From Phaffia rhodozyma (taxonomy: Eukaryota; Basidiomycota; Tremellomycetes; Cystofilobasidiales; Mrakiaceae): a stretch of 64,000 bases of DNA. The DNA lies in contig JACGZH010000001.1 of NCBI GenBank assembly GCA_014706385.1, forward strand, positions 558,001-622,000, in the 5' to 3' direction. Under the pieces are notes generated by a model. The model saw only the letters and a list, made by a program, of their open reading frames with translations. It had not been told where the DNA came from and ran no database searches. This document shows positions 11,283-23,439 of this stretch, one piece after another; the first letter of the stretch is position 1, and every line of letters starts with the position of its first letter. The position numbers were made by a program, and so were the translations under genes.

Positions 11283-13727
11283 ATGTCTCTTTCTACTAGA
11301 GCATATAGAGTGAGAATTTGTCTTGCGTATCTAAATTATGGCTTTGTTGAGATGATATTGAAGCTTATTCGTTGACTGTATTCTTGATTGTTTCCCGGCT
11401 CGCAGGATGCAATCCATCTGCTCAACTCTCTTCAGTCAAACGCGGCCACCATCGCTGCCATCAAGGCTTCTGGTGGAAAAATGAATGAGTCGGCGTTGGT
11501 AGAAATGAGAGAATATCTAGGAAGGGTGGGATATCAGGTCTGTCAATCTTACTTATGAATCAGATGTTTCTCTTTGGGGTTTCGGCCGAGAACAACATCA
11601 AGTAAGCTTGCTGATTGGTATGGGATTATGACCTAGATCAGCCGACAAGATTAAATGCGCTCAATGCCATTCACATCACTGGTACCAAAGGCAAGGGATC
11701 AACCTCAGCATTTTGTGACTCCGTACTGCGATCTCTGTATGCGGCTCATGAGCCATTGGACAAGAAGATCAAGAGACCTCTGAAAGTCGGTGCGTTACTC
11801 CCATTCTTCCCCCTTCCGAACTTCTATGCGCGCGCTGTGTTCTCCTCCATAGGCTTAAATCTAGTTCGAATCTTCCCTCGTTCATCTATCCAGGTCTCTA
11901 TACATCTCCACATCTGGTGGCTGTGCGAGAAAGAATCCGGATCAATGGAGTTCCTCTCTCAGAGGAGCTATTCGCGAAATATTTCTTCGAGGTATGGGAG
12001 CGACTAGAAGGAAACACCCAGGTTCGCCGGATTACTTGCTCAACTGATTGTCAAGTCAATGAGGAGGAGAACATGGAAGCATGTCTGACTTCCCTTATAT
12101 TGCTCCACCTTTGGCTGATTCACACAACAGATCGCCAATCCGCTGACACCTGTCAAGCCGGTCTACTTCCGATATCTTACTCTGTTAGCCTTCCACGCGT
12201 TCCTCTCTGAAAAGGTATGCCTTGAAGTTTTACCACTCGCTCGACATCATAGCACTTTCAGATTGGATGACGAATTTTTCCCCTTCAATGAAAATTATGG
12301 GGGTGAACTTTACTAGGTAGACACCTCAATATTTGAGGTAGGGATCGGCGGTGCGTTCGATTCGACAAACATTATTCCTCAACCAGTCGTTGCTGGAGTG
12401 ACCTCGCTCGGGTTGGATCACACTCATTTATTGGGAGATACGATTGGGAAAGTAGCTTGGAACAAGGGCGGAATCTACAAGGTCTGTTCTGTCAACAGCC
12501 TGTCATACATGAGGACGTAAGCGTGACTAAATTATCTTTCTTATTTCTTTGTTTCATATCTTCGTCCGTCATCAACATCGGTAGCAAGGAGTTCCTGCGT
12601 TCTCGGTACAGCAACCAGAGAATGGCGAGGAAGTTCTTCGAGCTAGAGCTGATGAAGCACACGTTCGTTCTTGCAGTATACACTGTTCACTCTGTTGTCT
12701 AGCCACTTCTCTCATGAATGAACATAGGAGTGCGGAGTTTAGACTAAAATGAATTTGATTTCGTACGATCTCGTATACATAGGCATCCTCCTTTGTTGTC
12801 CTACCCAACAGACCAGAGTTAGCGCTAATCAAGCTAGGTAAGAAAGAAACTTGTTGCTATTTGTTTTTGTTTTCTCGTTCCAGATCTCACCCTGTTGTCT
12901 CCACTATCCTCTTCTTCAGGTCTAGCGGGTATCCACCAACGAACAAACGCAACGCTCTCTCTTTCTCTCGTTGATTCCCTCCTTAAATCTCCCTCACTTT
13001 CGCCGTCATCCCCACTGTATGGTGTAAGCTCTCCATCGCTTGAAGGTCCTCTTGACCAGCCGACAAAAGAAGGATTAGAGAATACAAGCTGGCCAGGGAG
13101 ATGCCAAATTCTCCAGGCCGGTCAGATCAGGACGTTCTTGGATGGAGCCCACACGACAGAGAGCTTAGAAGGATGCGGGAACTGGTTCTGGGAGGAAGTG
13201 AAAGAGCGAACGGAAGGCGGTCGGAGACGAGTATTGGTCTTCAACTGTACAAATGGTCGATCAGCTAGTTCTCTTCTTACCGCCCTCCTCTCTCAAGCGA
13301 GGCGCCTGTCTGGTACCTCCTCTTCCGTGCCGCTGTTCGATAAGGTCATCTTCTCAACCAATACGACCTACGCATCTGGCCAATCCAAAGGAGGTCCGTG
13401 CATTGTTTTGTAATATTCATTCATTTTTGTATATGCTTGCACTAACGCTTTAACATATCACATCTAGATCTTCAATCGTCCGTGGAAGATCAGACACTAG
13501 AAATTCAAGAGTCTCTTGCTTCCGCGTTCCGAGAAATAGAACCGTCGTTTCCCCCGGACGCGATCCGAATCACGTCCTCCATCCAAGAAGCGTTTGAGCT
13601 GGTTTGTTCAGAGACCAAAGAGCAGTCAACAGAGAATGAGGTCGATGTGTTGGTAACAGGTAGTCTGCATCTTGTCGGTGGCTGGATGGAAGTTGCCGGG
13701 CTCGTTGAGGTTGGTCTAACTGTCTAG
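11283..13727 (+). CDS. Folylpolyglutamate synthase (Mur ligase family)
   Basis: The enzyme adds glutamates to folates, keeping them in the cell and in the mitochondrion. Exons 11283-11309, 11406-11537, 11642-11789, 11894-12021, 12131-12214, 12317-12481, 12585-12662, 12783-12837, 12884-13393 and 13468-13727 give 528 residues. Seen in order: LNSLQSNAATI, the P-loop TGTKGKGST (about 67-75), GLYTSPHLVAVRERIRING, FEVGIGGAFDSTN, TSLGLDHTHLLGDT, AWNKGGIYK, GLAGIHQRTN, FLDGAHTTES and the C-terminal VLVTGSLHLVGG. All match the family order. Exon 9 may instead start at 12920 (second in-frame acceptor), removing 12 residues. No mitochondrial presequence is obvious from this start. Confidence 0.93.
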
Positions 13728-14183
13728 TCCAAGAAAGTCCTTTCTTTCTCCCTCGAATTCTGAACTCTGTGGGTGGATTATAGATGATAGTCTCCCTTTC
13801 AAAGTGTGTACAGATGGAAAACGACTTACTTTGTGGAAGCATCGGCGCGTCTACCAGTTACGCGGCCTTAGCTGGAAAACAAGACGCGTTATTTGAATGA
13901 TAGATGAAAAATTAATAGCGCCTGAGTGAACTTCGTTGGTCGTTGGTTGGACTATGTTCAATGTGCTTTCCATCAACTTAACTACATCTTTTGGCGATAC
14001 CCTTCTCTTCTGACCCGGATAGCATATACCCCATTCTTTCTCATTGCATATTCCTCCTCTTGTTCCTCTCCTGCGTAGGTCATGCGTGCATTTCGATATA
14101 TCAACCTTCCTTGTAATCTGTTACTTAACTTCTGTCTCTGTCTCTTCCGGTTCCTACTCTTATTCTACTCTATTAACAGTTAA
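13728..14183. other. Intergenic, tandem plus-strand genes
   Basis: This holds the 3' end of folylpolyglutamate synthase and the promoter of the BRCT gene. The last 200 bp are pyrimidine-rich. Nothing else was recognised. Confidence 0.55.
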
Positions 14184-17100
14184 ATGCCCCCAGGGTCAAA
14201 GACGACTGCCCGTCGTGAGGGGAAACGATCTATTCGAGCCACCTCTTCTGCTTCTTTCTCTCCCCATGTTTACACCAGAACTAGAGCTGCTAGGTCAATG
14301 ATTGTCCGAGGAGATCTATCGTCCGATCAATCAGCGCGTCGAGCGGTTCAAGCAGCGAACAATTCACCAAAGAAGACAAGGGCAAGATGCGTGCCTGTGA
14401 GAGAGGGAAAGGCGGGTGATAGGGTTGAATCAATAGATCTGGGGAGTACTCATACGGTCCGGGATATCAAAGCCGATGATCCTCTTGATCTATCTGTGGT
14501 TGCTCAACCACCACTCCCGCCTTCTCTGTCAGAGGAGGCTGGCCGGATTGAACCAAAGTTTACCGCCGAAGAGAAAGGGAAAGGTCGGGATGCTCCGGTA
14601 CCTGTTCAGATGGAAGATGATGAAGATCTCCAGTCCCGCCCAAAAAAGTTTCCCAAAAAGAACCAAACCGTTTTCTCTACTATCGTCGCCCCTAGTTGTT
14701 CTCCGGCCACCGTTTCTCGTCCATCTGTCCGCTCATCCGCCCGTACACGGGCATCCCCTGTCAAGCGCGCTCGGATCACCCGCTCTCAATCTCTCCGTCT
14801 TTCATCTGGCTCACTGAAGCCTAAATCGAGTCCTTCAATTGGTTCTAAGGTGTCACCTCCCAAGACAGTTGCCCCTCTCATATCACCAAACAGACTTAGC
14901 CGTGATAGTGTCTACGATGATGGGGAAGACGACGACGACATGCGGTTGCACCCCTCTCCAAAGAAGAAGTCCGTTATGACACTTTTACCCACCTCTCCGA
15001 CTAGGCTTCCTCCCTCTCTTTTATCTCCCTCTCGCTCTTCCATTTTGAGCGGACATATCAACAGACTGACTCCTCTCGTTGCCCAAGGAACAAAAAGAAG
15101 TCGCGCGGGTGCTTTCAGCCGATCCCCTGCTAAGGTCATCCCTCGATCTGTGCTTCCTCGTGTGCCATCTCCGTCTGGATCAAGCAGCTTGACCAGGGTC
15201 ACTCCGTCTCCTCCTCCAATGATGCCTATCGTAGATGAAAGCGCATCTAACCCATTTTATGTTCGTACACCCATACCTACGCCTGCACCTACTCCTCCTT
15301 CCTCATCTTCTCCCTCTACTCCTTGCTCTTCTGCTTTTGTTCCTGCCGCCACAAAAACCATATCTGCTTCCACCCCTGTTATTCCCTCTTCCTCCTGCTC
15401 TGTGGTGCATCCTCACTCTACTCCTTTGAGTCAATTCATAACGAAAGATTCCCAGACGAATACCTCTCCCAATGAATCACGCCCCAGTTCTCCTTTGACG
15501 CCTTTAAGCGATCTCAGAGGATTCCTTGCCAATACCCCTTCGTCCACTTCATCTTCGTCCACATTATCTCCAGCATCGAATCACAAAAAGAGATCAAGGG
15601 ATGACCTCGCAGAACTTAGTTCTGCCCGACCTTCTCCACTCTCCTCAGGGCCGAACAGTCGGAAACTCAAGAGTTGCCTACTCTCGTCCTCTCCATCGTC
15701 TTCGCCAATTTCTTCTCCCGAAGATCAGGATCCGTTCAATTTAATTGGAAGCGTTGGATCAAGTGGATCGAGTAAATCGAAACGGGTCAGGTTTTCTCCT
15801 TCATTCCAAGAAGATAAAGGACGGACAAACAGGCCGATGCCTGTCTCGCCTACTGGTTTGACTTCATCTGGAACAAGAATTGAAGGCCGATCACCTCTAT
15901 CGTCTCCCCCAAGTCGTCAATGTGCTGTTATCGCCGCTACTGCTGATGCTAATCGAGGCGGTCTGGGGATAGAAGGGTTTCCTCCTCTCATGGATCTTAA
16001 AAAGATGAGAAAAAAGCAATTGAGGTCCCCCAGGAAGCGGGTCTTCCCCAAGAGTTTGGACGATGATGAGGGTGGATTTGAGCCTGGAAGAGATGGAGGG
16101 AGGGCGATAATAAAGAGAGTTGAGGGAGCTGAGAAACCGATACCATTCGTGTTACATAGTGTAAATGGAGGGACTGAGACTCATCGCGCAGAGGAAAAGG
16201 AAATGGAGGAGGAGGAAAATAAGGACCAGAAGATAGATCTAGAAGGGTCGTTAGAGCTAATCTCGGATGTGTCGGAGCTGGCACTGGCAGAGACTCCAGA
16301 GATCAAGGAGGAGCGACCGCTTCCACTGTCTCTTCCAACCTCATCTCTTCAACCTACGACAGCCTCTATATCAACTAAGCCACCTCTCGACTCATCGGTC
16401 GTATCTTTTCAATTTGCATCATTTGATCCTTCTCCCTCCTCTCAATCCGAGTCCGTCCAGAACGCTCCATCTGCCTCATCTGCCTCATCTGCCTCATCTG
16501 CCTCATTAGCTCAGTCGACGCTATCTCTTCTTCCATTCCCATCTACTCCTTCTGCTTCGCGTCCGAGAACTGGACCGATTCCTGCTCATCCAACCTTACC
16601 TGGTGTTCATGCCCGACCGATAACAAATTCACGAGTCCCAAGTGGGCCTACTCCTAAGCATCCATCAGCCACATCTTCTTTGTTATCCACTTCTTCCTCC
16701 GAATCAGGTTCGGCACTCCCCTTAGGAGCGTCCAAGTTGTCCTTTGCGAAGACTTCGATCGTCAATGGCCCCCGATTACCTACTTCTTCGGGAGCTTCTT
16801 CAATCTCGACAAGATCTTCCAATGGAACTGGGGTCGTGGGGACGGTCGGCAAGTTACCTATCTTTTCGACCAACCTAACAGGAAGATCAGGAACAAGGAA
16901 GACGTCAGGGCCCTCAAAGATGAATTCTGGAAACAGGACGAACGAACAGACGAGTGTCGCCTCGGACTCGGTTTCAGAGAAAGCTCCATCAGCTGCTTCA
17001 TTGCCGTTGACCTACATGTCGTCAGCGTCATCGACTATGTCAAGCTCTGATTCGGCGGCACCTAGTTCTGCGAACGGTGCGCCGTCTATTCTCGGGCCCA

Positions 17101-18614
17101 GCAAGCCAAAGCAGGTTCTCAGCACAGTCGTGAATGAAATTCCTAAGGCCAAGCCTCTTCCCAAGGTCCCATCTTCCGGCGCGGACGGCTTACTTGGGAT
17201 AGCGAAGGAGGGGCTAGCTGGGCTTAGCAAGAGTGGGTTGTCATGTGAAGGACAATCGGCAATGGCTGGTTTAGCGCAGAGTTTGGCAATAATGAAGGCC
17301 AACCGAAAAAAATCTTTAGAGCGGGCTGGACATCCAAATGGAGATACTGACGGTGGACGAGTAGAAAAAGATCCGAACTCTGAAAACAAGCCCGGAGTTG
17401 GAGCCAAACGAGGTTCTGGCTCTTTTGTGTCTTCTTCATCAAGAAGGCTTCCACCTATCCCACCTCCTCTCACATCCTCGCTCCGTGACAGTAGACTCAA
17501 CTCGACAACTGAGCCCTCCAACCGGTCGTTGACAACCCTGCCATCACGTTCGACTGAATCCACGGCATCAGGGAACTCGACTGAGTCGAATGTATCTCTC
17601 ACATTGTCAAAGTGCAAGAGTTCAATCGCTTCGATCAGAGGGCACGGTACTAGTAAGGCTTTGGCGGGCGTTGTCGCTTTTGTGGATGTCAGGACGGCAG
17701 AAGGAGATGATGCAGGTGGGGTGTTTGTAGAAATGTTGAAAGAACTGGGAGCAAAGGTTTGCTACGATCTCATTGTTTTAAGTCCTTCAATGTCTCAGAT
17801 TCTGACCATCATCATTAAATATTACGATCTGGTTCAGGTGTTGAAAGCGCCCTCAGACTCTGTGACTCACATTATCTACAAAGCCGGAAAGACATCTACC
17901 CTGACGTTCTACCGACGGTCTGTCCCTCTTCCGACGACCATTCCGGAAAATTCTACTTCCTCTTCTGTCCTAGACGCGTCTGAGAGAGACACGTCTGTTG
18001 CATCTGTTGCATCTGTTGACGGCTCAAGAAATTTGTCGCTGGCCGAGGGTACTGGGTCAAGAGTGAAAAAACTTGTTTGCTTAATGGGGATTGGATGGGT
18101 GATCCGGTGCAGAGAGGAGAAGAGGTGGGTTGAGGAGGAAGAGTATAAGATCTTACCGGAAGATCAAGATGAGTTTACTAAGGTTCGTTCATTGTATCTC
18201 TCAATATTTGTTCTATTTGTGATTTCTAACTTGTGTTCTATTTCCTTATCCTGTTCTTATCAGCGGCGCAAATCGATGGAAGTACGTCCAAGGACGTCTT
18301 TTCGATATGTCAGACAGCATGTTGTGAGAAATATACTAATCCATTGCCTTCTTCTTTCAGCCCAAACATCTTCTCTCTCACCCTTCGACTACGACGTCCA
18401 ATCCGTTTTCAATTTCACTCGAAAAGGCGAGGAAGAAGAGTATGCAGTTTGCTCGTGAGTATATGGTTAATCCTTGCTCGAGGACCGTGCTCGACTTATA
18501 ATCGATAGATGGATGACTGATACTTATTTGCTCTGATTGGGTGCATCTGACTTGGCAGCTCGAGTGAGCTCGCCTCTGAAACGAGCATTCAAAGCACACG
18601 AAGGTACACTTTGA
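14184..18614 (+). CDS. Large Ser/Pro-rich protein with C-terminal BRCT domain
   Basis: Exons 14184-17756, 17838-18182, 18264-18281, 18361-18454 and 18559-18614 give 1361 residues. The first ~1150 are low complexity, rich in Ser, Pro and Thr with basic clusters and SP/TP sites, as in phospho-regulated nuclear scaffolds. A BRCT-like fold occupies roughly 1150-1305: LAGVVAFVDVRTAEG, the GG-containing segment before MLKELGAKV, a VTHIIYK strand and the VCLMGIGWVIRC helix with its characteristic Trp. The tail PKHLLSHPS..PLKRAFKAHE is basic. The arrangement recalls microcephalin-like or other DNA-damage BRCT proteins, but I cannot name an orthologue. Exon 3 is 18 nt. The intron at 17757-17837 is 81 nt, in frame and stop-free, so retention would add 27 residues inside the BRCT domain. 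Confidence 0.85.
16468..16508 (+). repeat. 9 bp tandem repeat TCTGCCTCA coding Ser-Ala-Ser
   Basis: Roughly four head-to-tail copies of TCTGCCTCA lie in the BRCT gene's disordered region and encode Ser-Ala-Ser triplets. The unit is a multiple of three, so copy-number change would keep the frame. Confidence 0.8.
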
Positions 18615-19328
18615 GAAAATCCAGAGCTCCCGAAGCTTCTGCCTATTCTATCTTTCTATACCTTCACATGTTGGTTCTTGATCTTGAAGGGTTATTAATC
18701 TTCCCGTTTCCTCTCTTCCTCGCCTTGTTTTCGTTCCTTCTACCTTCATTTCGCTTGCTATCATCTCGCGTATTCATTGACATATACCTGCAATTTGAGT
18801 ATTCGCCTCGATCTCTTACTCCTAGAGAGCCGATCAACTCGTTTTATTCACTGTTTACTGTTTTTCGTTCCATCTAACTTGTTGTGTTTTCTTCTTCAGC
18901 CCCATATATACAATTGTTCATGCCACATATGTTTTAATTGCATTCAGAGTTTTTTCTTTCTGTTTTTTCATACTTTCTTCTGCACATTCCAACTAAAAGA
19001 CACAGCATCGATCAATGTTCTCTTATACCCCTTCCTCTCTTGACTGCGTGTAGGTTCGTCCCTATTGTTACCAATCGGTTGTTATTTAAAAGTTCAAACC
19101 TTTGCTTTGTTCTATAATTGAAGAGCCGATGACCGATGACCGGGAATGTTAGGGTTACAACACGTAGGGTGAAGCCGAGAACACGTCACCTTTGTCGCAC
19201 TCCCCATCAGCTTATGTACCTTCCACTTTCTTCTCTTCCCCAATTTATCCGATTGTCATCCTTCTTACAACCAACCACGGCAGCAACAGCGGATCAACAG
19301 AGTGAATTTTCCCTAAAGCATAACCGAT
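18615..19328. other. Intergenic, tandem plus-strand genes
   Basis: T/C-rich 3' flank of the BRCT gene and promoter of the next hydrolase gene. Open frames here are low-complexity Phe/Leu-rich readings of pyrimidine tracts and are not considered genes. Confidence 0.6.
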
Positions 19329-21848
19329 ATGTCTGCCCTGCCGACCAACGATCTGCCGGATCTGCCTGATGAGCGATCGCCTCACCTATCCTCCAATACA
19401 ACGTCCACTGCTAACTCGTCGACAGCTTCGTTGCCCGATCATTCTCCTGTTACTCCAAGTAGGCCAGTGCCAACGACGTACGGTCAGAGTCTGGCTGCCT
19501 GGTGGTCTTTCTCTAGAGAAAAGGAAATGAGTCTAGCGGAGGAGAGGCTTCTTCGGTTGGCACGCATTTTCTTCCTTTCTTCGCTCCGATTCGTATCGTT
19601 TTCTTCAACTGATATTATCTACTTATGTACTTCACAGGAGACTCCCTTCGTTCATCCATTCACCAGACCTACCCGATCCGACACCTACAGCACTATTGTC
19701 CAACCCATTAGTGGCAAGATTAGAGCAATTTCCTTTATCAACCCAAGCGAACTTGTCATCTTCTTCGTGGAAGCTCCCGCTTTACAAAACGAAGCCGCCA
19801 GCGGAAAAGTACTTACACGGTCTGAAGTTTTATACCGTTGGCGACGGGGGAACCAAAGCGCAAAAAGGAGGCGTAGTTAATGTGTGAGTGTACTGGAATT
19901 TTCATTAGTTGACCAAGGTTCGTTAATCTTTACGTTCTTTCGGCCAGGCTGCTTCATGGCTATGGAGCTGCGCTTGGGTTCTTCTTCTTAAATCTTCAAG
20001 GCAAGTAATCTTTGCAGAGATATTTGTCATTACCGATGTTTGTCCTGATTGGTTTTATATCGATCTGTTTGACAGCGTTCGGTGAAGCTTCTGCGTCTGC
20101 CAACCGACGGGCATTTGCGCTCGACTGGCTTGGGATGGGTCTCTCCTCCCGGCCGTCACCGAAGGCATTCAACTTGCCTTCATCGGCATCAGGATCGGTC
20201 GACGAGAATGACGAAGGTAGAGTGGCAGAACGAGTGAAGAATGCAGAGGACTTTTTCGTGGAAAGTTTGGAAGAATGGCGAAAGCGAGGCGGATGGGATA
20301 AGATGGTACTTTGTGGACATTCGTTGGGAGGCTATCTCTCCGCTGGTGAGTTTCGTCTCTAATTAAGTCTGGGGGCGAGGAAGGCGCGATCTATGATCTT
20401 GTTCAATCGAATTCATATGGGGGCGCTGACCGAAAAGAACGTTGATCGATATCGAATATAGCATATACGTTGAAGTATCCGTCTCGAGTCGAAAAGTTGA
20501 TTCTGATCTCGCCTGCTGGAATTCCGATCAACCCAAATGCGCCCTTAACACCCTCCAAGATCAGTACTCAGGGTACGCCAACGGTATCAGATGTCGATGC
20601 GGCTGCCGGGGCGATCGAATCTGAATTGAGTGAGGGCAGGAAGGAAATGAAGGCGCCTCAAAAAAACGACCAGAAGGGCGAGAAAGTTCCACAGAGCCAA
20701 TCGGCTGCTAGGAGTGTTTTCGGATGGGCGTGCGTACATGCTGTCTCTACTTGAGCAGAGTTTCGATGCCTTTTGAAGCGAACGATGATTCTGATCTGGT
20801 ATTCTGATTTTACAGATGGGAGAAGGGATGGTCTCCATTTTCTGTAGTTCGATGTAAGCTTGTAAATCTTCGTTTTTGTCTATGCTTTCTCAAGCTAACA
20901 GTTGTCTGCTCTATTCTCAAAGCTCTCGGCCCGTTGGCTCCGAAGCTTATTGGAGCGTACTCTTCCAGGCGATTCGAAGGACTCTCCCAAGAGGATATTC
21001 GGGATATGCAGTTTCGTTAATTGTTTTCCTTAATAGCTGTGGTTCTCAAGCACTTTCGTTTTTCGAAGATCGTCGTTTGCTCATTAGACTTTTCGTGTTA
21101 ATCTTCCTAGTGCTTACATCTATGCCACCACCACCGCTAAAGGGAGTGTAAGTCTTTCCGTTGAGACTCGGGTTTCGACGATTTTTAGGAAAGAAAAGCC
21201 GAACTGACACTTGAGAGAAATACTTTTGACTTCCTGATATCGAAAAATCCTATCAAAAGGGAGAATACTGTATTCACCATCTACTTGCTCCTGGAGCGTT
21301 TGCTCGAAAACCGCTAGTAGAACGGATGGATGATATCAAGATGTCGGTCTTGTCTCTGTATTCGTATTCGTGTGCGTGTGTGCGTAATACTGACCTATTG
21401 CACCTGTTGTCTTATGTCAATTATGAGCAGTCCTGTGAAATTTGTTTATGGACATAAAGACGTATGTCTGACAATTTTCTCTAAACCGTCAATTCCATAT
21501 CGAAACTGAACTGTAAAACCTTCCGACTCTGTGTTTATCATACAACGAAAAGTGGATGGACTTCAAAGGGGGTGTTGAGGCTTGCAGACGAATGCAATCA
21601 CGTGGCAACAGACAGACGTCCACTGAGGTTGTGGAACGCGCAGGTACAGTTTGTTTCGCCCCTTCCTTATTTGTCTCGGCAAGAGATGAACGTAGAAAGA
21701 AGAAGACTTCTGATCGAGAATTTTTTGCTCTTACGCAGGGCACCATGTGTATTTAGACAACCCTGAACGGATGAACGAAATCTTTTGGGAAGAACTTGGC
21801 AATCCGAAAGGCCGATCGACGCCAGCCGAGGCGTTTGTAGCTGGATGA
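19329..21848 (+). CDS. ABHD5/CLD1-type alpha/beta hydrolase (phospholipase or acyltransferase)
   Basis: Exons 19329-19555, 19638-19883, 19948-20000, 20076-20345, 20462-20729, 20816-20853, 20923-21010, 21111-21147, 21260-21342, 21431-21461, 21553-21643 and 21739-21848 give 513 residues with consistent phases. Motifs: LLHGYGAALGFFF (oxyanion), FALDWLGMGLSSRP, nucleophile elbow CGHSLGGYLSA (Ser about 258), LILISPAGIP, VKFVYGHKDWMD (acid) and GHHVYLDNPE, where the catalytic His lies in an HX4D arrangement. This order is diagnostic of the CGI-58/ABHD4-5 group, which in yeast includes the cardiolipin-specific lipase Cld1 and the acyltransferase Ict1. The Ser is present, unlike inactive animal ABHD5. 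Which substrate it uses cannot be read from sequence. Intron 3 (20001-20075) is GC-AG, forced by frame. Confidence 0.9.
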
Positions 21849-23439
21849 AGAAACAAAGTGGTTTTTTGTACACAAGGATGACTAGCTAGACTATTGTTTT
21901 GCTTTCCGTTCCCGGTCAATATCTTCGTTATCAATGTTGTCAATGTTTGTCGCTGTCGTCGTGATCGCTGTGGTGTTTCTTCTCTCGACGACCATCAGTT
22001 CTTGTTTGTCTGCTGTAACTCAATCTTGTACTGAATTTAAAACAGCCACAGACCTCTCTTGATGAGAAGAGAATAAAGCCGGCCGGAGCTTATAACAAGT
22101 GACGCGTCATAAAGAGTATTTGGACGCATGGATGATGAAGATGAAAACACCTGGAGCGTAAGAAGTGATGACATAATCTTCTGGGCACTCGGGGAAAGTT
22201 TCAAACTCCGAGCGCTTCGCTTCGCCTGCTCGGAGCCTGGCCGAACCACACTGTCATGCTCGTGTGGTCGGATGACAGCACATCGAGGAGGTAATTCATA
22301 AGTCCATGGCTAGACCCTACAGATACGGGCTATGGCAGATTGATGGCCTTCCCGATTGTCTTCTGAGCATGGAACGAAAGACAACAGACAACATATGTGG
22401 CGACGCTCTCTGGACAATCAGACAATCATACAGTTTTCTGAGGATAGGAGTTCATCTGGTCGTTTCTGTCTAGGGTTCTTTGTAGAAACTACTACCTTTG
22501 CGACAAGTGTGTATTTGATATATGCGGTGTATGCGAATGGATGTATACTTGGTATCATGTCATCGAATGATTTCGACACAGCCGAAAGAACAAAACACGG
22601 CCCAGAATGAGATGATAGCGCAGATAGATGACAAAGTGTATGTATGCCAAGAAAACGAGACATCGATCGCTTTCCGAGTCAACACTAGAATGTCACAGCT
22701 CATCGCAAAAGCATCGTAAGCGCCAGAGAAATCAAAGAAGGATGAAATGAGTTGAGTAGGGAAGAGGATGGCCGACGTTGAGTTCAATACACCGTTATGG
22801 GCCCATAGAACTACAGAACTATGGGATTGGGAGAGCTGACTACTATGGGCTTATGACCGGATGCCCGGGCAGTGGGGCTTCGTGCCGCATTCCTTTTAGT
22901 CAAGTCATTAAAAGAAAACACGTACGATCACCGGAGCCGCGCCAGGAAAAACATCGTTGTTTTAAAGCAATCAACGAAATTCTTATTCGATCCTCTTCTC
23001 ACTTCCCACCTTCAGTCACCCACTCTTCCTTCCCTTGTTTCTTTCAAGACAGATATCCTTGTAGATATTATCTCTCTCTCTCCTGAACGTGCTTCTAGGT
23101 TCGTGCTCTCTTCCCCATTCCTTCTTGATCAAGGATGAGAAGAAGTAGAAGAAGAAGAGGAGAAGCAAGAAAACAGAAAGATACTCTTGGCTTGCCGGAT
23201 CGGGAATTTCTCTCTTGTACCAGTACTCTGTTCCATATCCCTCGGAATACTTGTTGGCCGAGCTTGAGATCGAGATCTTGACTTTCTTTTTGCTGTCACT
23301 GTCGTTCCTAACCTTCTTTCTTTCCTTGTTCCTCTTGGTTGTGATCTTACAGCGTTCCTTGCCGCTCCCCTCGCTCAGAGAATATCTTCTCCCGTATCTC
23401 TTCCCGTCTCACTCCACCCTAGGTCCTAATACTTTCTTC
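21849..23439. other. 1.6 kb intergenic region upstream of the ABC transporter
   Basis: The longest intergenic stretch in the window. It holds the 3' flank of the hydrolase and the long promoter/leader of the transporter. From about 23000 to 23430 it is pyrimidine-rich, as expected near the transcription start. Several open frames of 60-100 codons occur, but none shows conserved motifs. No RNA gene was recognised. Confidence 0.55.

Noticed and set aside
18611..19369. Several Phe/Leu/Ser-rich frames between the BRCT gene and the ABHD5-like gene
   Set aside because: They are translations of pyrimidine-rich flanking DNA with no motif.
22560..23140. Frames of 75-102 codons in the region upstream of the ABC transporter
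   Set aside because: No start context, splice continuation or conserved motif supports a gene; this is treated as promoter and leader sequence.
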